Shown here piece by piece: positions 51,749 to 60,669 of a DNA stretch of 64,000 bases. Both the position numbers and the translations under genes were made by a program. Where the stretch lies: contig NZ_OZ038525.1 of the NCBI RefSeq assembly GCF_964036645.1, forward strand, positions 124,001 to 188,000, given 5' to 3'. Source of the DNA: Tenacibaculum sp. 190524A02b (GTDB lineage: Bacteria; Bacteroidota; Bacteroidia; Flavobacteriales; Flavobacteriaceae). The notes beneath the pieces are model-generated. The model had not been told where the DNA came from, ran no database searches, and saw only the letters and a program-made list of their open reading frames with translations. Each line of letters begins with the position of its first letter. Position 1 is the first letter of the stretch.

Positions 51749-53638
51749 ATGAAATACATTAAGAGTAAGAAGATTAACATCAAAGATGATACACTTGCAG
51801 GTATTACTGTTTCCTTAGCAATGATACCTGAAGTGGTAGCATTTGCCTTTGTAGCACAAATAAGTCCTATTGTTGCATTATTTGGTGCTTTTGTAGTAGG
51901 AATAATATCGGCAATTTTTGGTGGAAGACCAGGGTTAATCTCAGGTGCAGCAGGAGCAGTAGCGGTTATTTTTGTAAATATGATTCAAGAAGGACACGCC
52001 AAAGGTCTTTTATTTGATACACCTGTTGAAAATATGGGATACTTTTATTTATTAGCTGCCGTAGTGTTAATGGGAATTATTCAAGTATTAGCAGGCGTTT
52101 TTAAATTGGGGAAATTTGTAAGATTAATTCCGCATCCAGTAATGATGGGGTTTGTAAATGGTTTGGCTATTGTTATTTTCTTAGCTCAATTAGGGATGTT
52201 TAAAGAGAATAAAAAAGATGTTTTTGGGCAGAATATGCGTGAAACTACTTCTAAAGAGTTAGTGTATACTGTTACTAATAATGAAGTAAAAGATGTTACT
52301 TCTGGTACTACATTATATACGATAAAAGATAAAACAGTTGTAAATACACAAACGAATACAGAAGCATTTGTAATTTTTGAAGGACAAGTTTTTGACCTTT
52401 CTACTAAAAAAGTAGTTTTTAATGTTGGGGATGAAGGTTTTTATGCAGTAAAAGATAGTGGTGTTGTAAAATCTGTAATGCAAGGTGAAAAGTTGTATGC
52501 TATGATTGGATTGGTATTATTGACCATGCTTATTGTTTGGGGACTTCCAAAACTAACTACAAAATTACCAGCGGCGTTAACGGCTATATTAATTGTTACC
52601 ATGGTGGCAATTTTTGGAGGTATTAATGCTATTAATGTTGGAGATTTTATTAGAGACGGTGGAGGAGCTGGATTGAATGGTTTTGATGAAATCTCAAAAA
52701 AATTAAACTTGATTGAATTATGGGGAAATCTTCCTTTTAATTTAGATACCTTAAAGTTTATTGCACCATACGCTTTTTTAGCGGCCTCTGTTGGATTGAT
52801 TGAAACATTAATGACGATGAATTTAGTGGATGAATTGACTGACTCAAGAGGGAATGGAAACAAAGAATGTGTGGCGCAAGGAGCAGGGAATATTGTTAGC
52901 GGAATGTTTGGTGGTACCGGAGGTTGTGGTATGATTGGACAAACCGTTATTAATATCAATGCAGGAGGTAGAGGAAGATTGTCTGGTGTAATGATGGCAG
53001 TAACACTATTGATTTTTATTTTGTTTGCAGATAAATATATTGAGCAAGTACCTATTGCTGCTTTAGTAGGGGTAATGTTTATGATGGTTATTGAAACATT
53101 TGCTTGGTCTAGTTTTAGAATTATGAAGAAAATTCCAGTTTCTGATGCTTTTGTATTGGTAATTGTATCGGCTGTAACAGTATTTTTTGATTTAGCCATT
53201 GCGGTATTTGTAGGGGTTATTATTTCTGCTTTATCATTTGCTTGGTCAAATGCTAAAAAGATTAGAGCAAGAAAACGTATGAAAGATGATGGTACAAAAG
53301 TGTATGAAATATGGGGACCTTTATTCTTTGGAAGTATTACTGCTTTTAATGAGAAGTTTGATGTAAAGAATGATCCAGATAAAATAGAAATCGATTTTAT
53401 AGAGAGTCGTATTTCCGATCATTCAGCCTTGGAGGCATTGTTTGTTTTAGTGGAGAAGTACCAAGCAGCTGGTAAATCAATTAAGTTAAAACATTTAAGT
53501 GAAGATTGTAAGGTATTAATGTATAAGGCTAGTGATGTGTTTCATGAGGTAATTGTGGAAGATATTGATGATCCTCGTTATCATTTAGCAGCTAATCCAG
53601 AGGCGTTTCCAAAACCTCTGTCTGAATATAAATTCTAA
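51749..53638 (+). CDS. SulP family anion transporter with STAS domain
   Basis: 629 residues from the second ATG. A SulP membrane domain of about 10-12 helices with the family signature (TLAGITVSLAMIPEVVAFAF, AFVVGIISAIFGGRPGLISG, FGGTGGCGMIGQTVININAG) and a C-terminal STAS domain (about 530-600: IDFIESRISDHSALEALFVL, VEKYQAAGKSIKLKHLSEDC). Between helices (residues about 155-245) lies an extra 85-residue Thr/Val-rich beta insertion (YTVTNNEVKDVTSGTTLYTI, NTEAFVIFEGQVFDLSTKKV), not typical of SulP proteins. The substrate (sulfate, bicarbonate or other anion) is not evident. Confidence 0.88.
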   Translation: MKYIKSKKINIKDDTLAGITVSLAMIPEVVAFAFVAQISPIVALFGAFVVGIISAIFGGRPGLISGAAGAVAVIFVNMIQEGHAKGLLFDTPVENMGYFYLLAAVVLMGIIQVLAGVFKLGKFVRLIPHPVMMGFVNGLAIVIFLAQLGMFKENKKDVFGQNMRETTSKELVYTVTNNEVKDVTSGTTLYTIKDKTVVNTQTNTEAFVIFEGQVFDLSTKKVVFNVGDEGFYAVKDSGVVKSVMQGEKLYAMIGLVLLTMLIVWGLPKLTTKLPAALTAILIVTMVAIFGGINAINVGDFIRDGGGAGLNGFDEISKKLNLIELWGNLPFNLDTLKFIAPYAFLAASVGLIETLMTMNLVDELTDSRGNGNKECVAQGAGNIVSGMFGGTGGCGMIGQTVININAGGRGRLSGVMMAVTLLIFILFADKYIEQVPIAALVGVMFMMVIETFAWSSFRIMKKIPVSDAFVLVIVSAVTVFFDLAIAVFVGVIISALSFAWSNAKKIRARKRMKDDGTKVYEIWGPLFFGSITAFNEKFDVKNDPDKIEIDFIESRISDHSALEALFVLVEKYQAAGKSIKLKHLSEDCKVLMYKASDVFHEVIVEDIDDPRYHLAANPEAFPKPLSEYKF

Positions 53639-53641
53639 AGT

Positions 53642-53675
53642 AAAAGGTTCAAAAAAATATTTTTTGAACCTTTTT
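53642..53675 (+). terminator. terminator after the SulP gene
   Basis: AAAAGGTTCAAAAAA and TTTTTTGAACCTTTT form a near-perfect stem with a TAT loop, followed by TT. It also faces the convergent GNAT gene. Confidence 0.85.
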
Positions 53676-53733
53676 TATGATTTAACATTGTTTTTATCAG
53701 TACTAATCTAAGTAAAAACAAGAGTTGTTTGCA

Positions 53734-54258
53734 TTATTTTATGGTGTTACTATTAAATTTATAAAGCAATAATTCTTCATTATCATTAGGAAGTGTGGTT
53801 GTGCCAACTACTTTTAATCCTAATTTTTCTAAAAGACGTTGAGAAGCAATATTTTCTTTTGATGTTATTCCTTGAATTTCTTCAATTTTAAACTCTTCTA
53901 TAGCGGCTTTCATTAATTTAGAGGCAGCTTCATAAGCATATCCTAAGCCTTCATATTCAGGTAAAAGACCAAAACCGATATCTATTCCATCTAAACCATC
54001 ACGATCATACAATCCACATGAGCCAACTTTTGTACCGTCGGATTTTGTTATTAAGGAGTAATTTGAATATCCATGTGTATTAAGTTGAGGAAGCATCTTA
54101 TCTGTAATATACTTTTTAGCATCTTCAACTGAGTTAAGGTTTCTACCTCCAACATATTTGATAAATTTTGGCGTATTCATCAATTTATAGATTAACTCGG
54201 CATCTTGTTCTGAAGTAGGTCTTATCAACAATCTTTCTGATTCAAATTCTTTGTGCAT
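53734..54258 (-). CDS. GNAT family N-acetyltransferase
   Basis: 174 residues of the RimJ/RimL type: FESERLLIRPTSEQDAELIY, KFIKYVGGRNLNSVEDAKKY, then the acetyl-CoA motif DIGFGLLPEYEGLGYAYEAA and ENIASQRLLEKLGLKVVGTT. The acceptor is unknown (ribosomal proteins or small molecules are usual). The pair ENIASQRLLEKLGL is the classical motif B. Transcribed alone, convergent to SulP. Confidence 0.88.
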   Translation of the reverse strand: MHKEFESERLLIRPTSEQDAELIYKLMNTPKFIKYVGGRNLNSVEDAKKYITDKMLPQLNTHGYSNYSLITKSDGTKVGSCGLYDRDGLDGIDIGFGLLPEYEGLGYAYEAASKLMKAAIEEFKIEEIQGITSKENIASQRLLEKLGLKVVGTTTLPNDNEELLLYKFNSNTIK

Positions 54259-54421
54259 TTAGTGTTGTTTTTTAACTTGAATGAATGTAAATATAGTTAA
54301 AAAGAAAGATTCGGTTTAATTTAGTATGCTTATGTTATAAAAGGTATTATTGATATATAAAATGGAAAGTATTTAGATGTTGTTACTACTTTTTTTTCAA
54401 CTATTTATTTTCATTTCAAGA

Positions 54422-55657
54422 TTAACTTTGTAATAGGTTCTCAAAGAATTTACTACTCTCTTTATTGGTTAGTTTTTCAAGCTCTTGTAAAAAATCTTCA
54501 GTTGTTTTTAGTCGCTTTTCTACACAAATAGATAAGAGTTGCTGCATTAGTTTAGTGCCAATTTTAGTTTCTAATTCAATTAAATGTATTGAGCCTTTAT
54601 GGTAAATAGACATATAGGAACCTGTTGCAAAAAGATGAGCATTAACTACGGGGATTGCATTTTTAGATAACTCTCTATTCTTGGTTAATAATGCTTCGTA
54701 TTTTTCGATATTAAATTTTTTGAGAACTTGGTACATACTATAGTTGGCAAATGATTCATTCATCCACGGCTCTTTAATAAAGTTTGCTTTATTCCACCAA
54801 TAATGGGCAATTTCATGAGATAAACTTTCGTAATCATTATAATCAGTTCCAGTTACAATCATGTTGTTACGATTAAACATAAAACCTAATTCTTTTCGAC
54901 TCGTATTTCTGATTACTACTTTAAAAGAAGTTATGGGATCCGACATTCCAAAATATCCATTAAGTAAGTCGATACTGTTTTTAACTTTTGCACCAATTGA
55001 ATGAAAGGTTGAATCTGGAATTTTTGTATGTCCTAAAAGAGTAATGTTTTTAATTTGTTTCCATTCCTTCATATCCTTTCCAGCTAAGATAAGTACCTCG
55101 TATGAAGGTTTGTTCTTTTTTATGGTTATGGTGTGCTGCTTTTGGGTTATAAAAGCATCAGTATGTGTAATTAAATGATAAGATTTTGGGAAATTAGAAA
55201 TGCTTACCTTATAAGTAAACTTATTATTAAGCGCTTCAAGATTAGGGAACCATAATTTATCAAGACTTAATTCAATCCAATTGGACTTCATATGATTCTG
55301 TTTACTTAAATTAATCTTGTATCTGAATTCTACAGTTAATTTTTCAGAGGCATCTCGATTTTTATCAAACTCTAAAAGATAAAAAGGAAGAGGCTCTCCT
55401 TTTTTTTGAGTGATTTTATAAGATGTCAAGTCTTTTGATAGTATAGTATCTAGTTCAAATTCTGGATTTAAAATAAAGTAAGCTGAATCATTATTTAATT
55501 TAGAAGTTCTTTGATATTTTGCCTTAATAAAGACTGTTGAATCTTTAAAATGCATATCCATGGATAAATGATCAGGCTTTTGAGCCCATAATTTTGAACT
55601 GCTTATTATTATAAGGAATACAGTAAGTGAAAATAAATTAGTAAAAGTTTGATTCAT
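54422..55657 (-). CDS. secreted M1-like zinc metallopeptidase
   Basis: 411 residues. Signal peptide MNQTFTNLFSLTVFLIIISS ending in WAQ. An N-terminal beta domain and a catalytic domain with HEIAHYWW followed by WMNESFANYSMYQ. The zinc ligand Glu is 15 residues after HExxH, shorter than the 18 of classical M1 aminopeptidases but like shorter bacterial variants. The catalytic Glu is in HEIAH. It is probably periplasmic or outer-membrane associated; the substrate is unknown. No GxMEN exopeptidase motif is evident (the region reads ELGFMFNRNNM), so it may not be a true aminopeptidase. Confidence 0.78.
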   Translation of the reverse strand: MNQTFTNLFSLTVFLIIISSSKLWAQKPDHLSMDMHFKDSTVFIKAKYQRTSKLNNDSAYFILNPEFELDTILSKDLTSYKITQKKGEPLPFYLLEFDKNRDASEKLTVEFRYKINLSKQNHMKSNWIELSLDKLWFPNLEALNNKFTYKVSISNFPKSYHLITHTDAFITQKQHTITIKKNKPSYEVLILAGKDMKEWKQIKNITLLGHTKIPDSTFHSIGAKVKNSIDLLNGYFGMSDPITSFKVVIRNTSRKELGFMFNRNNMIVTGTDYNDYESLSHEIAHYWWNKANFIKEPWMNESFANYSMYQVLKKFNIEKYEALLTKNRELSKNAIPVVNAHLFATGSYMSIYHKGSIHLIELETKIGTKLMQQLLSICVEKRLKTTEDFLQELEKLTNKESSKFFENLLQS

Positions 55658-56284
55658 AATATTTATACTTCGGTTTATGCCTAGCTATTTAGGATCTCTT
55701 TAAGTTTTAAAAACTAGTAAATGCTGAGGTAATGTTTTTTAGGTTCTATTATGACGATTCAAAGTTGTTTATGTTACTAAGTTTAGTACCAGATTAACAA
55801 TCGTTATTTGATGTACATTCAAAATGTTGAATTATACTTTCTATAGAGTTAGAGTCCGATAATTCGCAATTTAATTTAAAATCGAACCCTAAATTTTCCT
55901 GTAATCCACTCTGATATCTATAAGTATTACTTTGTTGACTTTTGATAATAAAGGACCTCCAAAGGATTATAAAGAAATTGCAAAACGAAAAATAAAAAGA
56001 ATAAATATGGTTTTTAAAACAGGCACAAAAGTGCCTTGGATTTGTAGTCTTTGTTTTTAAGTGGCTTAAAATAAAGGATATAAAAAACTAGTTTGTAGTT
56101 ACATAAAACTCATGAAAATTCATGAGTAAATCTGAAAAATTGACACAAAATAACTAAAAATAAAATAGCTAAAAAAGTCGTTTTACTCCTTACTATATTC
56201 CGGATCAGTCAACAAGGCATATAGCGTTAGCCTATCGGCACGCCATACGCTTAGTTATTATGTGCTGGCTATTTATACAATTTC
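55658..56284. other. gene-free stretch with possible remnant and cassette-end spacer
   Basis: The minus strand is open from 55794 back to about 56050 without an ATG; the tail reads YRYQSGLQENLGFDFKLNCE and so on to SNNDC and a stop, possibly the end of a degraded gene. AGGCAC-AAAA-GTGCCT (56023-56038) is a hairpin. From about 56200 the spacer CATATAGCGTTAGCC ... CTTAGTTATTATGTGCTGGC resembles the cassette-end spacers of the left island and ends just before the next stop. Confidence 0.4.
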
Positions 56285-57163
56285 TCAATTCAAACCAATA
56301 GATTTTATAAATTCAAATGGTATGTCTATTGTTGTAAAATTATCTAATTCTCCATTAGGCTTTGTTCTTACGTCATAAGCAATAAAAGGAATTCCATTAT
56401 CATCTTTAAGGTGTTCTATCATTTTCTTTAATTCCACAGTTTTTTCAATCAACGGTTTTTCAAATAAGTCTTTCACACATTTTCCAATTTCCTTAATATT
56501 GTGTGTCATTTCATAGAGTTCCGTTGATAAATCTATTTCTGATGCTTTATTTTCAAAGTCTTTTTTTACTATACTCCAGCTGTCATACTTTTTTACCAAT
56601 TCAGATGACTCGAAATATGCACTCAACGTTCTTTTCATTAAATTAACTTCTCTGTTATCTTCTGTAGTAAATCCAATGTTTGTAAGTGGCAAACCAATAT
56701 GTTGAGCATAGTTTCTTAATTTATAAAAGAAACGATAAGCAAAACTATTATCATAAAAAAAAGAAGTTACATTTTTGAACTGATTTAGTTCCTCCGAATT
56801 TTTTCCAAATTTCCTGTTTAGTTTGGTTTCTGAATGGTCTAAAAAAGTTTTTACTGAAGTTAAATAGTTTAGCAAAAGTCTATTTGTTGTATAATACACT
56901 TTTTCAACATCAGCTTTTCTTACACTATTCCAAGATTTTGAATTTCTTAATAATTCAGTTGAAGATTGTCTTAAGAAGTTAATGATTTGACTATCATTTT
57001 CAATAACAAATTGTTGAAGTTTACCTATGCTGTTAAATTCCTCAATTTCTTTAATTATTATGTCAATCTTTTCAAATTCCTCAACATTTATTTCATCCAA
57101 GAACTCAATTCGGATTTCTTCAGTAGGAAAATTGTCATATATTTTTGCTAATCTGATTTCCAA
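56285..57163 (-). CDS. hypothetical protein with HEPN-like RX4H motif
   Basis: 292 residues, mostly alpha-helical, no signal peptide or membrane segment. Residues 141-158, FAYRFFYKLRNYAQHIGL, contain R150-x4-H155, the RNase motif of HEPN toxins (R-x4-6-H), set in a helical region. The N-terminal half has long helices and the C-terminus a YDVRTKPNGELDNF strand pair. If HEPN-like, it might cleave RNA as an abortive infection or toxin protein, but one motif match is weak evidence. It is a single-gene unit flanked by structured spacers on both sides. Confidence 0.5.
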   Translation of the reverse strand: MEIRLAKIYDNFPTEEIRIEFLDEINVEEFEKIDIIIKEIEEFNSIGKLQQFVIENDSQIINFLRQSSTELLRNSKSWNSVRKADVEKVYYTTNRLLLNYLTSVKTFLDHSETKLNRKFGKNSEELNQFKNVTSFFYDNSFAYRFFYKLRNYAQHIGLPLTNIGFTTEDNREVNLMKRTLSAYFESSELVKKYDSWSIVKKDFENKASEIDLSTELYEMTHNIKEIGKCVKDLFEKPLIEKTVELKKMIEHLKDDNGIPFIAYDVRTKPNGELDNFTTIDIPFEFIKSIGLN

Positions 57164-57900
57164 TTTTAGTTCTGTTTTTTTGCTTGCACATAATGGTCTT
57201 GTGTATGGTTAGTTGCGTGTTTAAGCAACTAATTTAGTAAACAATCACGAGCCAGAGAAAATTCCGAAGGAATTTTCCAAGTAGGCACTTACCAAAGCAA
57301 TTAATTATAAACGGTATTTGCAACTGTTATTTTATTCTCATAAATGTTATTTCGGTCGTTTCTAACATCTTTTTATCCTTAGCTAGACGAGAATCAATTT
57401 TTACCTTCTTTCGTTCAATCGGTTTTATTTTCATCATTAAACTTCCATTTTGAAAGATGGAAATAATTAATGTTTATACCAAATCTATTCTTTCAAGGTT
57501 AATTAGTAAATAATGAATGAGTGAATGAACCATTTTAGATTAGGGAATGAGTTTTTCGATAATTGTTGCTAACAATTGGGTATATTTCTCTTATGTCACT
57601 TATAAATCTAACGGATTTTTGATTAGTAAAAATTATGTACTGCTACTTGATTATAAATGTCATCAGTTGTTTTGTAGGAATTGTGTCCTAATAGAACTTA
57701 AATGTATCGTACATCTATTCTTTCTTCTAATAAATGGTATTACGTCTCAAAAGGACGGCGTCGCTGTCCTCGATTCTCCAGCCCAGATTACGAAACCTAT
57801 AGAAACAAACGTAAGCAGAACGCAGGCTTAGCCAACTAGACATTCATATTTGGTCTTACAAGTCATACGACCTAGTTGTTACTTGCTTGCTGTTTTAACT
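57164..57900. other. gene-free stretch with spacer, recombinase remnant and foreign-looking patch
   Basis: It contains in order: a spacer (57170-57345) with the hairpin GAAAATTCC-GAA-GGAATTTTC at 57259-57279; an AT-rich stretch; the recombinase remnant at 57598-57740; a GC-richer patch at about 57741-57835 (plus frame GVAVLDSPAQITKPIETNVS, ending TQA and a stop); then the spacer before the DUF6326 gene. Confidence 0.55.
57598..57740 (-). pseudogene. remnant of a second tyrosine recombinase (C-terminal end)
   Basis: Minus strand: HLLEERIDVRYI, a stop codon (TAA where the relative has CAA), then VLLGHNSYKTTDDIYNQVAV, then HNF followed by further stops. It aligns directly with HLLENGTDIRYIQILLGHNS in the left recombinase remnant, including LGHNS and the Tyr of the catalytic end (YNQVA for YTHVA). 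Upstream of about 57740 the similarity ends abruptly in the GC-richer patch. Confidence 0.8.
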
Positions 57901-58356
57901 TTATAGTCCCTCTTCTTTTGGCCACTTTAAAGATGTTCTAATAATTATAATAAATATAACTATCTCTACTAGCTGATAAAGGTCGTAAAAGGCTGACCAG
58001 GGAAGACTACCATCAAATAAATCTGAAATAAGAATGAGAAACGACATAGAAGACCATACTATAGCGACTACAATGTTTAACCATTTATTAATAATTGGTC
58101 TCAAAACAAGTGATAAAAAAATCATTAAAGAAGGAACAATTAAAATTAATGCAAAAATCACCAATATAAATGGGGTGATTTTAAAAATACCTAAATCTTG
58201 ACTCATATATGCCTCTATTTTTCCTGGCATCATCAATGTGAAATAATCTGTATAGATATAAAGAAATATCATTACTGTCCATAAAGAAGCCAATTTAAGT
58301 TTGATATTAATCTTATAATCTACTAGTTTGGTTGAGTTTTTGTTGCTCTTTTTCAT
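57901..58356 (-). CDS. DUF6326 family membrane protein
   Basis: 151 residues. Four membrane helices: LKLASLWTVMIFLYIYTDYF, FVLVIFALILIVPSLMIFLS (approximate), NIVVAIVWSSMSFLILISD, LYQLVEIVIFIIIIRTSLKW. The start MKKSNKNSTKLVDYKINIKL and the pattern YTDYFTLMMPGKIEAY followed by SLVLRPIINKWLNI fit DUF6326, small membrane proteins often found as single accessory genes in Bacteroidota. No function is known. Confidence 0.75.
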   Translation of the reverse strand: MKKSNKNSTKLVDYKINIKLKLASLWTVMIFLYIYTDYFTLMMPGKIEAYMSQDLGIFKITPFILVIFALILIVPSLMIFLSLVLRPIINKWLNIVVAIVWSSMSFLILISDLFDGSLPWSAFYDLYQLVEIVIFIIIIRTSLKWPKEEGL

Positions 58357-58494
58357 ATTTGAACTTTTGAGTTAATAAGCATGAGTAATTTTTTTAAATT
58401 CTCTTTTGTATTAGTATAGACGCAAAAAATTAAAGATTGGTTGCCTTGAGCTTGTTTTAATTGTCACGTCATAAAATATGACTACAGGATTTCG

Positions 58495-58569
58495 TTCAGA
58501 TATTGTTGCCAACGTTCTGGCTATGCGCAGTGTCCCGAAGGGCATTGTGTATAGGTTTTGTTAGCGATT
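58495..58569. repeat. short cassette-end spacer with hairpin
   Basis: GTTGCCAACGTTCTGGCTAT, then a hairpin in which GGCTATGCGCAGTGTCCC folds on GGGCATTGTGTATAGG around GAA (about 58519-58553), then TTTTGTTAGCGA, and the stop of the next gene. The same outer words (TTGCCAACG, TTAGC) occur in the spacer at 381-398. Confidence 0.6.
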
Positions 58570-60417
58570 TTATATTTTTTCAAATAGTAAGAATCTTTTA
58601 TTTTCAAGCACATAATTCACATCTTCACCAATCATCTTTTCTCGTATCATATCTATAACTTCAACATCTGTTAGTGGAATAATCAATTTGCCATCCTCTA
58701 ATAATTTTCTTTGCAATTTAGATGCAGAATCATCCACTCCTTTTCTAGTAAAAAGCAGGATGAAGTTGCCTGATTTTATATTGAGATATTTTGTTGGAAG
58801 ATACATCTCATTTTGATCTAAAGGCTCCCCATAATTTTTGAAATCTATGACTATGATATTCGAATTAAAGTCACTCTTTATTTGAGACCAAAATGAAGTG
58901 GCATCAGTAAAATTATTATTAACGATTAAATCGCGTCTGAATATGCCGTCATGCTCGTAAGATTGAGTTTTATGTGTAAGTTTTCTGAATGAATTACTAA
59001 ATAAAAATTCAAATATTTCCGTACAAATCAGTTCATAATCCCTCCAACCTTCTAGTCCTAATTTACAATCTTCTAATTTTTTAATTAATATATCACCTTG
59101 CTTGACGCTGTCAGTATTCTGAATAGTTAAATCCTTTAGTTTTGACTTGATGTACCAATGAATGAGGATACCATTCTCATTGTTAAAATGTTCGAATGCT
59201 AATCCATGCAGCGATTTTAGTTTAATGTTTTCCTTCTCAAGTTGCTTAGAGATTGAATGAAAGACCCTATAAGCAGAAACAAAAATCAAATTTTCTACTT
59301 CTTTATTTTTAATTAGTTCTTTCAGTTTATTTATATTTTTCAATTCTTGAGTTAGAACTTGGAAATGGAAAATTTCATCTTCCCTTACTGCTGCATAATC
59401 AAATCCTTTCTTATCAATTTCCTTAAATGGATTAAAGTTATAACCTGCCGTCTTTAACAGAAAAATAATGAATCTATTTAGTTCTTCTTTGCTTGCATTT
59501 CGAATAAATATATCAAGTAATTCGTGATGTATATCTCGGATACTTAAGAAACGATCATATCTATTTCCAAAGTCTTCATCTAGTCTGACATAAGTTTCCA
59601 GACCACCAACAATCGGGGTGTCCAGCTCTTCTATATTTTCAAATTCAGAACCATAAAAATCTACGTCATAAGGATAAACAACAACTTGAGAGTTATAATT
59701 TGTATTGGGATAAATATATATTCTCATAGTGCCTCCACTATCTCTAAAACGAGAAAAATATATTCTAATTTGATTGTTGTAATACTTAAACTCAGAAATT
59801 AATGATGGATAGTTTTCGAAAATATAAGCTTTGTACTCCTTGATTTTAGTTTCAAAGTAGTTCTTTACTATGTCTATATATTCGCCTTCAAGCTTCTTTA
59901 ATGTTGATTTATTTCGGATTGGTTGTTTGTCAGATGTCAGTTCATTTTTGTACGATTTGAATCCATCGGCTTCTGTTACCTGTTTAAATGAAGGGAATCG
60001 ACTTGAATGCAACTGAAATGTTTGACTGTCAATTAAATTAGAATGTACTTCTTCGTGAATTTTACAATAATCATCAAATCCGAGATTAACTAAATTGATT
60101 TCAACTGATTTAAGGTAATTTGGCTCATCTGGATTAAAATAATTTCTTTGAATTGATGTGTTTAAAAGACGAGTATATAACTCGATAATGAGATTGTTTT
60201 TTTCTGAGATAATATTCTCTTCACTTTTGGATAAAAGGGTAGAGTAAAATTCTTCTGATAGATTTATTTTTAGGAGATGATAGCGATTAATTTTATCGAG
60301 TAGGTCATACATTCGCTTTTTTATATCAAAATACTGAAGTACCCCTTCTTGTCCAGCTTCAATAAGCTCTGCAAAAATGTCAAGAAGTTCTTCGTAATAT
60401 TTTCGAGTAACTGTCAT
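58570..60417 (-). CDS. PD-(D/E)xK nuclease-like protein, candidate defence gene
   Basis: 615 residues. The C-terminal 170 residues carry a restriction-endonuclease-like fold: Glu in YELICTEIFEFLFSN (about 462), Asp in IFRRDLIVNNN (about 494) and D-x-K in IIVIDFKNYGEPLDQNE (about 519), followed by YLNIKSGNFILLFTRKG and KLIIPLTDVEVIDMI. The middle (about 300-410, FIIFLLKTAGYNFNPFKEID, KGFDYAAV, FHFQVLTQEL) may be a second, degenerate nuclease-like domain without the lysine. The N-terminal 250 residues are unknown. Such nucleases occur in anti-phage systems; here it is the first unit after the palindromic site at 60445-60471. Confidence 0.65.
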   Translation of the reverse strand: MTVTRKYYEELLDIFAELIEAGQEGVLQYFDIKKRMYDLLDKINRYHLLKINLSEEFYSTLLSKSEENIISEKNNLIIELYTRLLNTSIQRNYFNPDEPNYLKSVEINLVNLGFDDYCKIHEEVHSNLIDSQTFQLHSSRFPSFKQVTEADGFKSYKNELTSDKQPIRNKSTLKKLEGEYIDIVKNYFETKIKEYKAYIFENYPSLISEFKYYNNQIRIYFSRFRDSGGTMRIYIYPNTNYNSQVVVYPYDVDFYGSEFENIEELDTPIVGGLETYVRLDEDFGNRYDRFLSIRDIHHELLDIFIRNASKEELNRFIIFLLKTAGYNFNPFKEIDKKGFDYAAVREDEIFHFQVLTQELKNINKLKELIKNKEVENLIFVSAYRVFHSISKQLEKENIKLKSLHGLAFEHFNNENGILIHWYIKSKLKDLTIQNTDSVKQGDILIKKLEDCKLGLEGWRDYELICTEIFEFLFSNSFRKLTHKTQSYEHDGIFRRDLIVNNNFTDATSFWSQIKSDFNSNIIVIDFKNYGEPLDQNEMYLPTKYLNIKSGNFILLFTRKGVDDSASKLQRKLLEDGKLIIPLTDVEVIDMIREKMIGEDVNYVLENKRFLLFEKI

Positions 60418-60660
60418 TGTTTACTATTATCGCTAAAGTAGGTGTAAACACAATGGTGTTTATTCCCATTACATCTACAAATCTACTAGATTTTAATTAA
60501 TTAAAAACCATAAAATAGTTTAATAACAATCCAAAATCATAAGTAGTTTATTAAAAGCGTTTTAGGTTTAGTTTGTTTTAGTAGCAAGTCAATAAAAACA
60601 GCTATGATAAACGAATATTATTCGAATAATATTCGTTTAGAAAAAACTATTTAAAAAACT
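60418..60660. other. palindromic site and probable recombinase tail remnant
   Basis: Contains the 27-bp site (60445-60471). Immediately beyond, minus strand, LKSSRFVDVMG may be the worn C-terminus of a recombinase (the left one ends AIKNPLDV at the same distance from its site). CGAATATTATTCGAATAATATTCG at about 60614-60637 is a perfect palindrome-rich stretch. Confidence 0.4.
60445..60471. other. palindromic site, second copy (candidate recombination site)
   Basis: AAACACAATGGTGTTT at 60446-60461 with flanks, 26/27 identical to 2450-2476. It lies 28 bases upstream of the 58570-60417 gene start. Confidence 0.6.
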
Positions 60661-60669
60661 AAAAGCTTG

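Noticed and set aside
52441-53199. 252-codon antisense frame inside the SulP gene
   Set aside because: It lies wholly opposite a clear SulP membrane domain; the composition mirrors the sense codons.
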